Program-made: the position numbers and the translations under genes | From: Prorocentrum cordatum | Taxonomy: Eukaryota > Sar > Dinophyceae > Prorocentrales > Prorocentraceae | Length of the DNA stretch: 64,000 nt | NCBI GenBank assembly: GCA_963575745.1 | Contig: CAUYUJ010017993.1 | Location: forward strand, 46,001 to 110,000 | Direction of reading: 5' to 3' | Notes under the pieces: generated by a model | The model's input: only the letters and a program-made list of their open reading frames with translations | The model's database searches: none | Told to the model about the DNA's origin: nothing | Shown here: in pieces, positions 1 to 10,600 of the stretch | Position numbering within the stretch: position 1 is the first letter of the stretch | Layout: each line of letters starts with the position of its first letter

Positions 1-274
1 CGGGCACCTTCATGCCTCCTGTTTCCCACCTTTCCATCCCATAGCACTGTGTCCCTGTCGCAGCATGGTCAGGATTCTCCGCCCGCCATTGTATGACAGA
101 AGAACGGCCCCACCAGTTGGTGACCCGACGAGCTCGTCGCCGCGGTCCTCGTTCCCATAATGCTCTCTTGCGCAGGCGCCGCCTGTGGAATGCCGGAATG
201 CCCAATCGGGTCCCCAACGCCCTCCTGGCGACAGCTCGCGGAAATCCGAGCCCGAGTCGCCAATTCCTGACGTG

Positions 275-1143
275 AGTTTCACCATTATGCATGTCAACCT
301 GTGCGGTTGTGTGTCTCATAGTGCTGAATTTTACTACCGTTTGGAGCCAGCCGGGTTTCCAGATGTACTTGCTGTTGCAACATATTCTCTTGACCCATCT
401 ATTCGCAATATTTCTGTTAAGGTTACGTGCAAGTATCCAGATTGGACCGGCAGGACGGGAGAAAAGGAGGAGGCATTTTGTTGTTGGCGACGGAGGCGTT
501 TACTAAATACATTGTGCATGTTTCAGATTCAGATGGGCATGAACGCAACTGGCATATTATTCATACGGATCAAGGTCCTCTGTTGTTTGCTGTGTGGTAC
601 CGTCCGCCGTGCCATGGTGAAGTTGAGTATATCCGCTCTCTGGACACTGCTTCACTCATTGTGGGCGATATGAATAGTCACAAGCAGCGGTCGCTCCAGT
701 ACTCCCACAGCAACACCGTCGAGGGAAAAGAGTTGCACAGAATCTGCAGCAGTGTGGGGCTCATGGAGAAGGTGGGGCAACCTACTCGTGGAGCTTGTCT
801 GGTGGATCTTGTTCTCGCCGACTTGTTATCTGGTGTTTCTACTTCGGTTCTGCCTGACATCAATGATCATAGGATTGTGCTTACACGTGTTTCGCTGCGA
901 GTTTCCCTCTCAGAGCCGATCGTCAGAGAGCATTGGAACTTCAGCGCTGCCGACTGGGGAGGTTTAAATCACGCTTTGTCGTCTAATGATTGTCGGAATT
1001 CCTTCCGCGACCGCAATGCCGAAACTGCTGCGACGAAGTTTTCTGAGCATCTGACAACACCTGCAAAAACATATACTCCGAGACACCGTACATTCGGGAG
1101 CGGCCAAGAGGGGGGTGTCCAAGAAGGGGGGGGCAATTCATGA
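275..1143 (+). pseudogene. LINE-1 APE-type endonuclease domain, frameshifted
   Basis: This would nick target DNA for target-primed reverse transcription. The domain starts near 284 with HVNLCG, where the Asn fits the conserved N-terminal motif of the exonuclease-endonuclease-phosphatase fold. The frame shifts at about 415-420. The second part (from codon 427) holds GGGILLL at residues 14-20, WYRPP at 57-61, the GDMN motif at residues 80-83 (nt 664-675) and NDH at residues 146-148, the usual C-terminal Asp-His pair. The stretch where a catalytic Glu is expected reads LAVATYSLD, so that Glu appears lost. After the domain comes the W-F-x-A-x-W type linker. The frame ends at 1143 in G-rich sequence. 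Family assignment is firm; activity is very unlikely. Confidence 0.82.
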
Positions 1144-1318
1144 CCGGCGGCATGTGCGCGGCCCGTCGGGGGGGCCAGGGACGTAACGAAATAAGAAGAG
1201 GCGCCATGAAGTCTGGGGAAATATCATGGCCCCCGCCATGATATCCCCCCCCCCCTAGTCATCACCCCCCTCTTTTCCGCCCCCGGTACATCGTTTCGTA
1301 CGTCTTCTCACCCGGAAG

Positions 1319-1774
1319 TTGATCGACGAGAGGGTCCGATCAATCGGCACGGCGGAGCACGCACACAAACAGCATGAGTGTTCAGAAGGTCTCCGGCAGG
1401 AGCACGCGAAGTGCGTGGCCCGAACTCGGCAGCGTATTCTTGCATTGGAGCCTTCTTCGAAGAAATGGTTTTCGTTGTGTAATGCACTGTTGCCCCGAGC
1501 TGGCCGGTCTTCGTCCTCATCGATACCTCCTCGGGTTGATGGCGACGGCCAGAGGGCAACCACCTCAGAGAGCAAGGCGAACTAATTCAAGACGACCTTC
1601 AGCACGAAGTTCGGCTTGCCAGCCGCAGTGGAAAATGAATTCTCCACAACGACGCGACCTACGGATCAGCACATGTCTTGCTTTGCACACATTCGAGTAC
1701 GTGCAATATTCTGAGAACTACGGCAACTGCGAGGAGACTCCAAGACAGGTCCAAACGCCATTTCTGCCCGCCTC
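1319..1774 (+). pseudogene. LINE-1 linker between endonuclease and reverse transcriptase
   Basis: The frame at 1319-1585 contains SSKKWFSLCNALL, resembling the Ser-Lys-x-Trp-Trp-x-Leu segment that precedes the RT domain in this LINE type. From about 1745 a different frame reads GPNAISARLLKRCA, the start of the RT fingers (usual form GPDGI-x-A-x-LL). At least one frameshift therefore lies between 1585 and 1745. Nothing in it suggests an independent gene. Confidence 0.6.
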
Positions 1775-2876
1775 TTGAAGCGATGTGCCCGGCAACTTGC
1801 GCTGCTCATTGCATTCATGATTCGCCTCGTCCTCAAGAGCTGCGCGTGGCCTTCAGCACGGAAGGTCCACTGGCTGTTCCCTTTGTTTAAGAGGCGTAGC
1901 CGCTCGCAGCCAGGCAACTATAGAAGCATACATCTGACGTCACACGTTGCGAACTCAGTGGAAAGGGTGCTAGCAAGTTTTCTTCTGCCCTTCTCTGAGG
2001 CCACGGGAAGATACGGTGATAAGCAATTCGCGTATCACAGAGGCCGTGGTTATAAGGATGCCCTCGCATTCGCTGTCTGCAGCTGTTTTTTTGGAAGTTG
2101 GTCGAGGCAATCGCTTTTGCTTATTTTGCCCAGATGTTTCAGGCGCATTTGACCGCGTGTGAGCGGACCATTTGGTGGAGAAGCTCAAAGCGAAAAGGGT
2201 GAACGACACCTTCCTGAAGGTCATCTCTTCTTGGCTCGCCCCCAGAACTCCTCATATTGCTGTTGATGATGTGCTTTCATATTCGTTTCAACTTGAAGAT
2301 CTGGTTTTTCAGGGTACTGTGCTTGGCCCACCGTTCTGGAATATCTATTACTCTAACGCGCGGGATTCAATTTCACGCTTGGGTTGTTTGGACGCCGCAT
2401 CTGTAAATGATCTGAATTGCTGGCGTGTGTTTCGCCATGCGACCTGGGACAGCTCGGTGCTCGAATCCCTTTGCGCTTGCCAGTCTGCTTTACATGCGTG
2501 GGGCTCAGCTGACCAGGTGCTGTTCGAACCGTCCAAGGAGAGCATGCACATGTTAGACAGATGTAGCCCACATGGCGGTTCATCCAAAATTCTCAGCGTT
2601 ATCTTCGACCCACGCTTGGAGATGCATCTGGCCGTGCAACACTTCGCCACGGAAGCCGGCTGGCGCCTCCGGGCTCTTCTCCGGACAAAGCGTGACCACC
2701 ATGGTGTGAAAGAGATGGTGAGATTGTGCAAGTGCCACGTCTTGTCCTACCTGGAGGGCGCCTCCCCAAGCGTCTGCCGCGCCACGAAGAATAGATTTGA
2801 AGCAGTTCGACGACTTGCAGTCTTGCTTTCTGGACGAGGTCGGCTTCTCGGCAGAGGCAGCTCTGCGAGAGCATAG
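1745..2876 (+). pseudogene. LINE-1 reverse transcriptase domain, broken
   Basis: This is the RNA-dependent DNA polymerase of the element. FKRRSRSQPGNYRSIHLTS (about 1888-1944) matches the fingers motif NYRPI-x-LTS. Motif A, DVSGAFDRV, is readable at 2133-2159 and keeps its metal-binding Asp, but is followed at once by TGA (2160-2162). Motif B, QGTVLGPPFWNIYY, lies in the frame that opens at 2172. Motif C, usually F/Y-A-D-D, reads SVND at 2400-2411, so the first catalytic Asp is Asn. A frameshift near 2090 separates the fingers from motif A. Identity is secure from motif order; the enzyme is dead by several independent lesions. Confidence 0.85.
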
Positions 2877-3405
2877 TCTTGCTCCGCTTGGTATGCGTGG
2901 GGGCATCGCCGCTCTGCGACTGCCGTACAAGGCTGCCTCAGGCTTGGCGCCTTGTGCTCTTGCAGCGCTGTTCCGTCCAGCCGTGGGCAATCTCGAATCA
3001 CTTGGCTTCTTACCAGCCTCGAGCGTATCCCTATCCCTAAGATTGACACGCCAAAAGGCGGTGACCATCTTAGGGATTCGCCCTCAAAAAAAAAGGAATC
3101 CCTAAGCTTGGCATCGTGATGAGGAGGTGCCCATCATAGGGATAGGGATCTGTTCCAGGCTGGTAAGCTTCGCTCCTGCCCAGACATTCCACGCAAAGGC
3201 ACTGTTTGACCCTATCGAGTCGGGCCACCCCGCTATCCTGCGACGGTCTATCTTTGGTGTGATTCGAGCGTTCAACTGGCTACCAGACTACATCGTGAAT
3301 AGTCGCACCGTCCAGCTATTCCAAAGGAGACTTCAACACAGAGCCAAATCTTCAGCCGGTCGGCCGGGCTGGCATGAGATGTTTCCCACAGGTGTGTACA
3401 TATGA
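2797..3405 (+). pseudogene. LINE-1 C-terminal tail, interrupted by a miniature element
   Basis: The tail reads LAPLGMRGGIAALRLPYKA before the insertion, and ILRRSIFGVIRAFNWLP followed by VQLFQRRLQ after it. This pattern (R-x-D-IA-L-x-L-x-H-R-x-LG, then L-x-RS-x-G-x-V-x-x-YN-x-LP) is conserved in this LINE type. The family A element at 3010-3166 splits the tail. Element plus one 5-bp target copy is 162 bp, so the downstream part stays in the same reading phase. The phase match is strong evidence that the element inserted into an already existing LINE. Confidence 0.75.
3010..3166. mobile_element. Family A miniature inverted-repeat element, copy 1 (inside LINE-1)
   Basis: A 157-bp element begins TTACCAGCCT and ends AGGCTGGTAA, a perfect 10-bp terminal inverted repeat. 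The similarity continues inward as ATCCCTATCCCTA against its reverse complement. It is flanked by GCTTC at 3005-3009 and 3167-3171, read as a 5-bp target site duplication. It has no coding capacity. A second, larger copy is at 40071-40533. The transposase family cannot be named from the ends alone. Confidence 0.85.
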
Positions 3406-4125
3406 ATGTGATGTCTTGTGTTAGTGTGCTGTGAGGGTTTATCGTCAAAAACTCGTAACCTCCGACATGCATGCAACCGTGGAAATTGTCGGTTCGGTTG
3501 GAGCGCCGCACGTTGAAATCTCCCGAGCTTGGTTAGCTGCATTCTTGACAATGCAATCTAGCTGACTACCCTGGCCTGGCCCATCACTCCATGTATGGGC
3601 CGCGCTCCTTGCTCTGTTTTTGGTCTGCGGGTCGAGAGCGAACCTCTTCCGGTCGAAAGCTAGGCGGGCTACGCAAAGCTCTAATTGGGGAGACAGCCGC
3701 GCTCCTTGCACAAGCGAATGGTGCTCGATCCGTTGAAATAATTATCGAGAGGATACTTCCCCGCGACGCACAGAATGCTTTGCGAGCTGGCAGCGCGCCG
3801 CTCTGCGCCGTGGGGCGTGCAGCCGGGAACCGCTCGGAAGGCTGACCCGAGTCGCCTCACTTCGCGCCCCGCGCCCCGCGATGCGCGGCGTGCCCTCGCG
3901 CTGACAAGGGCAGCGCTCTGGCCCAGGCCGCGAGGCGCGAAGCGCAAATATGGTGCACATAGGGACATACGCGCGCGTCCGACCCGAACATACAGTAGAC
4001 CCATCTTGCAGTGTATCGTTACCCGAGCGGTACAGCCAGGAAGCGCCCGCCACGGATATCAGACGATGATCCGATTCCTCGGTGCGCTCGTCGCCCGAGG
4101 GAGGGCGACGCACATGTAGTATTAG
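3406..4125. other. No gene seen; LINE-1 flank and GC-rich sequence
   Basis: This holds what may be the LINE-1 3' untranslated region followed by GC-rich unique sequence. All open frames are short and match nothing I know. No poly-A tract marks the LINE end. Confidence 0.5.
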
Positions 4126-4127
4126 TA

Positions 4128-4292
4128 CACCCTGCGAAATGCTTAAGAAATCATGGGTTAAGAAATTCATAGTCTCAGAACTTGGATAACAACCCACCAT
4201 TTCCATTAAAATCTTAGGAATTACATTGAAACGTTAAGAATAATCGAGACTCTGGCCGAAAACTCAAGTTTTCTCAAGCATCGCCTAAGGTG
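4128..4292. mobile_element. Family C Stowaway-like miniature element, copy 1
   Basis: A 165-bp AT-richer element starts CACCCTGCGAAATGCTTAAG and ends GCATCGCCTAAGGTG, giving imperfect terminal inverted repeats of about 30 bp. TA at 4126-4127 and 4293-4294 flanks it, the duplication typical of Tc1/mariner-mobilised MITEs. A copy of identical length, also between TA dinucleotides, lies at 37709-37873. No coding capacity. Confidence 0.85.
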
Positions 4293-4294
4293 TA

Positions 4295-4679
4295 TGTTGG
4301 GGTGACGCCGAGATTATCTTCGCGCTCCTCGGGGTGATCCGGAGGTGATGCCTGCGGAACCGAAGCGTGCTTAGCTCGTCGCGCCGAAGGGCGCCGCGGC
4401 ACGCCGAACAGTGCCGCTCCTGCGGCCAGCGACGGCGACGAGGTCCCGCGGCCGCCGCCGCCGCCGCCCGCCGCGCAGGCGGAGGAGGCCGCGGCGGCGG
4501 CGGCGACCGCGGCGGGTGACCTCGGCGGCGGCGGCGAGGCCGATGGCGAAGGCTCTGTGGTTGATGCCTGACAGGGGCGGCAAGGAGCGGGGGGGGGCCG
4601 CCCGCGCTCCTTGCCGGCGTCGACGGCCAGAAGGGTGCCTGCGCCACTTCATGGCTGGGACTGCATTGGAAGGTGCCCG
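4295..4679. other. No gene seen; GCC-rich sequence
   Basis: Very GC-rich DNA with degenerate GCC/GCG runs around 4440-4520. Open frames through it are Arg-, Pro- and Ala-rich on both strands, as expected from composition. Confidence 0.5.
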
Positions 4680-4832
4680 GGGACACTCAGATAAATACGC
4701 ACAACTCCCAGGATTCCCCATACGTTCCAATATTTGTTGGAGCTTCGTCTTCCCGCCCACTTCCCACATTTTCCCACATTTTCTGGGGGATCGGCAATTA
4801 ATTTGGTCTGTGTATTTTCCTCTCCTGGGAAT
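4680..4832. repeat. Family G dispersed repeat, copy 1
   Basis: A roughly 150-bp interspersed sequence starts GGGACAC, has a pyrimidine-rich middle (GTCTTCCCGCCCACTTCCC), and ends GGTCTGTGTATTTTCC followed by TCCTGGGAA. Related copies are at 7079-7246, 12149-12303 and 43900-44030. No clear terminal inverted repeat or target duplication was found, so it could be a SINE-like or MITE-like element. Confidence 0.65.
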
Positions 4833-5551
4833 CGTCGGATCCATGCCGAGTCAGCGTCGGATGCACGTCGAGTCAGCATCGAACCCTTCTCGGATACAAG
4901 AGAAGATCGGCGAACACGAAAAAGACTTGATTCTTGACCACTTGTCGTCCGCAGCCTCTGAATGCCGCCACCCGCAGCCGTCAGGCACACCCTCTGCGTG
5001 CCGACGGGCGACGGCACGCATGGCGCGCTGCTTTGGCGCGGGTCCAAATCAGTATCGCTGCGTGTCCCTGGCCCCCACCGGTCGTTCCAGTGTTTCCATG
5101 AAGCAAGCGAATCCTGACAGAAACCGTTCATTGACCCCGAGACTGCACACCAAGATCAATTCTTCATCCTGCATCTTCTTGCTGACGGTCCCGGGGTCCG
5201 TGGAAGGCTCAGGGGTCATTACCGAAAGTTATGAAAAAAACACGGGCCCCGTTCCTTCAGGAACCGGCTGCTTCACGGCGACATCGGAGGCGGTCGCCGC
5301 CGCTGCCTGCACGCGCCGAACGGGCATCATCAGGAAGTTCTCGAACCAGCGCACGACGCGCGCGAGCGCCTCGCGAGGGAGGAGGCGGGGGCACGAACCT
5401 CTGCGGACGCCACGACGGCTCTCGGGTGCGCCGAAGAGGGGGCCAGGAATCACGGGATGCGCATCATGGCCCGAGGCGTGCACGCTGACGCGGGGGTGGG
5501 GCCAGGGGATCTGTGAAAAGAGCACAAAAAGGGGTCGTGAAGTCGGGAAAC
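4833..5551. other. No gene seen; segment related to 15.5 kb
   Basis: No recognisable gene. The part around 4990-5070 (CTCTGCGTGCCGACG, then ATCAGTATCGCTGCGT) resembles 15545-15690. The phrase GACGGTCCCGGGG occurs both near 5184 and near 16312, so these look like diverged copies of a larger dispersed repeat. Confidence 0.45.
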
Positions 5552-5630
5552 AGGAGGAGGAGGAGGAGGAGGAGGAGGAGGAGGAGGAGGAGGAGGAGGA
5601 GGAGGAGGAGGAGGAGGAGGAGGAGGAGGA
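5552..5630. repeat. (GGA)n homopurine microsatellite
   Basis: About 26 uninterrupted GGA/AGG triplets. They translate as poly-Glu, poly-Arg or poly-Gly on one strand and poly-Ser or poly-Leu on the other, so the open frames crossing it (4411-5709 and the overlapping minus-strand frames) are not evidence of genes. Confidence 0.95.
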
Positions 5631-6180
5631 CATGGCCCCAGCGTTCACCCCCCCCTGGTCCTGGCCTCCCGTTTGGACGCCCACGACGACCCACGACGGG
5701 CGTGCTTGACTGCCCCCCCCCCCCTTGGACCCTCCTCTCAGGCCGCCCCCTCGGATGCATCGCCGCGCGCTCGCCGCGGCCGATGGGGCCGGCAGCCGCG
5801 CCTCTTCCAGCGAGGGGCCCCTGGGGCGCAGGTGGAACTCCTGCGGGGCGCCGGGCGGGGCGGAGGCCCGCGGCGAGGCCGCAGGCGAGGCCGCGGGCGA
5901 GGCCGCGGGCGAGGCCGCGGGCGCGGCCGGCGTCGACCTCGGCGGCGGCGGCGGCGGCAGAGGGCACCCGCGCGGTCGGCGGCGGGGTCGGCGGCTGCGG
6001 CGGCGGCGGCGGCACCGGCGACGGCCGACGGCGAGGCCGACGGGAAGGTCGGCGGCGGCTTCCCTGGTCAGACCCAGGCCTCCAGCGGGCCGGGCTGGTC
6101 CTTGCATTCGCGGCGCTCCAGTTTCCCATGCGGCCTCTGGGGCCCCTTCCGGGAGCCCCACGTCATCTTGGTAGTCCCCA
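5631..6180. other. No gene seen; GC-rich with a 12-bp tandem repeat
   Basis: At about 5876-5925 the 12-mer GAGGCCGCGGGC repeats four to five times. Elsewhere GGC runs keep all frames open. No protein family recognised. Confidence 0.6.
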
Positions 6181-6426
6181 AACGCGGTGGTGACAACACC
6201 TGGCGGAGAGTCTCGGGCGATTATTTGGTGTCACCAAATCGGTTTGGGGACTCGTGCGGTTTTCCGAGGATGTCCCGGACACTGGTGGGTCCAGGAGTCA
6301 CAGAACCCGGTGGTGACCTCGTGTCCCCAAACCCAGCGGTGACCTTTTTGGGGATTCCAGATCGCCACCTGGTATCTCACCACCCGGTTTGGGGGTTCCC
6401 TTGGGAACCCCCAAACCGGGTGGTCC
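6181..6426. repeat. Palindrome-rich repeat segment (GGTGGTGAC/GTTTGGGG words)
   Basis: Repeated words such as CGGTGGTGAC and GTTTGGGG recur. The segment ends in a perfect inverted repeat: 22-bp arms at 6379-6400 and 6403-6424 separated by two bases, beginning ACCACCCGG and ending CCGGGTGGT. A related segment rich in CCGTGCGGTGAC and its complement lies at 17210-17460. Neither carries a coding signal. Confidence 0.7.
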
Positions 6427-7078
6427 TAGCAAGAGATGTCCTAGCAACTGCAACGCCCATGTTTTGAATTTGATTTATTGCGTGTTTGCGCGCGACGCCT
6501 CGACGACCGCTGCAACCAGTACGACGCCAACGCACACGAGGCGCGACGGTGCGAACCCCTGCAAATTTGAAAAAAATAAATCAAGGTCCCAGGACAATTC
6601 CTCAATCGACTTGTCTGGGTGGGAGGTCTGTCCGGGCCCGAAATCATCAGAAGTGGAGCGAAGGTGAAGGACTTCCCAGGAGAGCCCAGAATCGAATCGA
6701 TAAATCGGATCGGCAATCGACATGAATCGGATCGGCGGAAATCGGCAGCCGAATCGGGAAAAGTCGAATCGGCGGAAATCGGCAGGCTAGTATGCCTCCA
6801 ATAAGAAATCGGAATCCAAATCGGAATCCCAGGTCGAATCGAATCGGAATCGGAATCCATCGAAGTCGAATCGAATCGAATCGGAGGAATCGAAACGAGC
6901 CCTGACTTCCTCCCCGGGAAGCGACGCCCGTGGACTCAAAGAAGCGCACTTCGGCCACCACCTCGGGGCGGATCTGGCCACCAAAGGGGGTGTCGCGGGC
7001 GCTCCCGCGACGAGCGCCCTCCCGTCGCCGAGGCCGTGGCTCCCCGAGAGGAAACAGCGGGTACGCCGGATCGCACAA
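6427..7078. other. No gene seen; degenerate CGAATCGGAAT minisatellite at 6690-6890
   Basis: Between about 6690 and 6890 the word AATCGGAATC / CGAATCGAATCGG recurs in degenerate tandem form. Around it is unique sequence with no protein-family match. Confidence 0.6.
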
Positions 7079-7246
7079 CATCAAGGGGAACTGGGACACA
7101 CAAAGAAGTACACACACATAAAAAGATTCCCCATATTTTTTCATAGGTTCTGGGTTTTTGTCTTCCCCCCCACTGCCCATATTTTCCTATATTTTCTGGG
7201 AATCGCCGATTAATTGTGTCTGTGTGTTTTTTCCCCTCCTGATAAC
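7079..7246. repeat. Family G dispersed repeat, copy 2
   Basis: Begins GGGACACACAAAGAAG. The core GGGTTTTTGTCTTCCCCCC is shared with 12149-12303, and the end GTGTCTGTGTGTTTTTTCC is followed by CTCCTGATAA. Adjacent to a G-rich stretch. Possibly a non-coding SINE or MITE. Confidence 0.75.
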
Positions 7247-7659
7247 AATGGGGGGGGTTCTGCTTTTGGGGGGGTGGTCTAACGGGCTTCGTCAAACACG
7301 ATTGTGGGGGTGTCTCGGTTTTGGACCCTTTGCTGCCTGTCTGGGGGGGGGTCTACTTCGGGCTGTCAAACACTTTTTTGACCCCCTCCCCTTTATCATG
7401 AGATTTGGAGTACCCGGGGACGTACCCAACCCTTTGCACACATGAGGCGACTATACACAGGACCGCTCAGTACAAACAAACATGCTAAAGGGCCTGCAGT
7501 TCGCATGAGCTCCGAGAAGTTCGCAAGAACACGTGCAGGAAGAAGCAAGATGGAAACGTAGACAGAAGCATGCAGAGGGGTGTGAAGGAGGGGCATCCAT
7601 GCTCAGTAACAGCAACAGCGCCGAGCGCTCCATGCGCGGGGTGGCATGGCGGGCCAGCA
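7247..7659. other. No gene seen; single-copy sequence
   Basis: GGGGG- and TTT-rich unique sequence before the large satellite. No motif, repeat or coding signal recognised. Confidence 0.4.
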
Positions 7660-10600
7660 TGGTCCCAACTGAATCCCCGTACAACTCCACTCCGCTGGAC
7701 CTCCCAGGAAGCCACGAAATTGGCGACAATTGCGCACTTCGGAGCCACGCAGGGAGCCGCGAGGTCCCAACTGCATCCCCGTAAAACTCCACTCTGCGCG
7801 ACCTCCCAGGAAACCACGAACGAGGCGACAATTGTGCACATCGCAGCCCTCCAAGGAGCCGCGAGGTCTCAACTGGATCCCCGTATAACTCTACTCCGCG
7901 CGACCTCCCAAGACCTCGCGAAAATGGCGACAGTTGTGCACTTCGCAGCCCCCCCCAGGGAGCCGCGAAGCTCCAACTGGACCCCCGTACAACTCCACTC
8001 CGCGCGACCTCCCAGGAGCCCGCGAAGCTTGCAACAGTTGCGCACCTCGCAGCCACGCAAGGAGCCGCGAGGTCCCAACTGGGTCTGCGTACCGCTCCAC
8101 CCCGCTGGACCTCCCAGCAGCCCACAAAAGTGGCGACCGTGGCGCATCCGCAGCCACGCAAGGGGTCGCGAGGTCCCAACTGGATCTGCGTACCACTCCA
8201 CCCCGCTGGACCTCCCAGGAAGCCACGAAATTGGCGACAATTGCGCACTTCGGAGCCACGCAGGGAGCCGCGAGGTCTCGGCTGGGTGTTTTTACAACTC
8301 CACTCCGCTGGGCCTCCCAGTCGCCCACGAAACCGGCGACAACTGTGCACTTCGCAGCCTTCCTCAATGACCCGCGAGGTCCCGGCTGGGTCTGTTCACA
8401 ACTCCACTCCGCGGAACCTCCCAAGAGCCAGCGAAATTAGCGACAATTGCGCACTTCGCACCCACCCAATGACCCGCGAGGTCCCGGCTGGGTCTGTTTA
8501 CAACTCCATTCCGAAGAACCTCCCAAGAGCCAACGAAATTGGCGACGACTGCGCACTTCGCAACCCCCACTGACCCGCGAGGTCCCGGCTGGGTCTGTTT
8601 ACAACTCCACTCCGCGGAACCTCCCAAGAGCCCACGACATTGGCAACAGTTGCGCACTTCGCAGCCAATGACACGCGAAATCTCGACTGGGACTGTTTAC
8701 AACTCCGCTCCGCTGGACCTCCCAGAAGCCCACGCAACTGGCGACAATTGCACACTTCGCAACACCCCAATGACCCGCGAGGTCTCGGCTGGGTCTGTTT
8801 ACAACTCCACTACAATGGACCTGCCAGTCGCTCACGAACGTAGTGACAATTGCGCGTTTCGTAAACTCAGTGTCACGCGAGGTCTCGGCTGGAAACAATT
8901 GTGCACTTCGCAGCCCCCCCAAGGTGCCGAGAGGTTTCGACGGGTACTGTTCACAACTCCTCTCCGCTGAACGTCCTAGGAACCCACGAAACTGGCGAAA
9001 ATTGCGCGCTTCGCAACCCCCTAAGGTCCCGCGAGGTCCCGGCTGGGTCTATTTACAACTCCACTCCGCTGGGCCCCCCAGGAGCCCACGAACTTGGCGA
9101 CAACTGCACGTCCCGCAGCCACCCAAGGTCCTGCGAGGTCTCGGCTGGATCTGTTTACAATTCCACGCCGCTCGGCCTCCCAAGAGAACACACGCTTGAA
9201 GGCAATCGCGCACTTCGCAGCCCCCCAAGGTCCCGCGAGGTCTCGGCTGGGTCTGTTTACAACTCCACTCCGCTGGACCCCCCAGGAGCCCACGAAATAG
9301 GCGTCAATTGCGCACTTCGCAACCCCCCTCAATGACCCGCGAGGTCCCGACTGGGTCTGTTTACAACTCCACTCCGCGGAACCTCACATGAGCCCACGAC
9401 ATTGGCGACACTTGCGCATTTCGCAACCCCCAACTGACACGCAAAGTCTCGACTGGGACTGCCAGAAGCCCACGAACGCGGCGACAATTGCGCACTTCGC
9501 AACACCTCAATGACCCGCGAGGTCTCGGCTGGGTCTGCTTACACCTCTACTCCGATGGACGTCCTACGAACCCACGAAATTGACAGCAATTGTGCACTTC
9601 GCACCCCCCCCCCAGGGTCCCGCGAGGTCTCGACTGGGTCTGCTTACAACTCCACGCCCGCTGGACCTCCCAAGAGCCCACGCAAGGTGCGTCCATTGTG
9701 CACTTCGCGGCTGGGTCCGTGTACAACTCCACCCCGCACCCGCGAAGTCTCGGCTGGGTCTGTTTACAACTCCACTCCGCTGGACGTCCCAAACGACCAC
9801 GAAACTTGCAACGATTGCGCACTTCACAACTCCCCAAGGTCCCGCGAGGTCTCGGCAGGGACTGTGTACAACTTCACTCCGCTGGACCTCCTAGGAAACC
9901 AGGAAATTGGCGACCCCCCAGGAGCGCACAACATTGGCGACAATTGGATTCTTCGCAACCCTCGAGGGTCCCACGAAGTCTCGGCTGGGTCTGCTTGCAA
10001 CTCCACTCCGCTGGACCTCCCAGGAGCCCACGAAATTGACATCAATTGCGCACTTCGCAACCCCCGAGGGACCCGCGAGGTCTCGGCTGGGTCCGTTTAC
10101 AACTCCGCTCCGCTGGACCTCCCGATCGCACACGAACGTGGCGACAATTGCACACGTGACAACTCAAGGTCCCGCGAAGTCTCGGCTGGATCTGTTTACA
10201 CCTTCACTCCGCTGGGCCTCACACTTGCGCACGTTGCAACGCCCCAAGATCCCGCGAGGTCTCGGCTGGGTCTGTCTACAACTATTCTCTGCTGGCCTTC
10301 CCACGGGCCAACGACATTGGCGACAATTGCGCAATTCGCAACCCCCGAGGGTCCCGCGAGGTCTCGGCTGGGTCTGGATACAGCTCCACTCCGCTGTACC
10401 TCTCAAGAGCCCGCGACACTGGCGTCGGTTGCGCACTTCGCAACCCCCAAGGCCCCACGAGGTCTCGGCTGGGTCTGTTTACAACTCCACTCCAATGGAC
10501 CTCCCATTCGCCCACGAAAGTGGCGACAACTGCGCACTTCGCAACCCCCAGATGACCAGCGAGGTCTCGGCTGGCTCTCTCTACAACTGCGCTCCGCTGG

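Larger units (their letters stand above)
275..3405 (+). mobile_element. LINE-1: decayed non-LTR retrotransposon (endonuclease + reverse transcriptase)
   Basis: Pieces of one retrotransposon polyprotein occur in the expected order on the plus strand: an APE-type endonuclease (about 275-960), a linker (about 960-1740), reverse transcriptase fingers, palm and thumb (about 1745-2880), and a conserved C-terminal tail (about 2797-3405). The frame changes near 418, between 1143 and 1745, near 2090 and near 2800-2870. There is an in-frame TGA at 2160-2162. A 157-bp inverted-repeat element interrupts the tail at 3010-3166. The copy cannot make a functional protein. No poly-A tail or target duplication of the LINE itself could be identified, so the outer limits are approximate. 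Confidence 0.85.

Noticed and set aside
2160-2162. Reassignment of TGA to Trp (also 62347 and 63175)
   Set aside because: The same elements also contain TAA stops, frameshifts and lost active-site residues, so simple decay is enough. Only weakly open as readthrough; noted in findings.
4411-5709. 432-codon frame ending in poly-Glu
   Set aside because: It crosses GC-rich low complexity, a family G repeat and a GGA microsatellite, with no domain.
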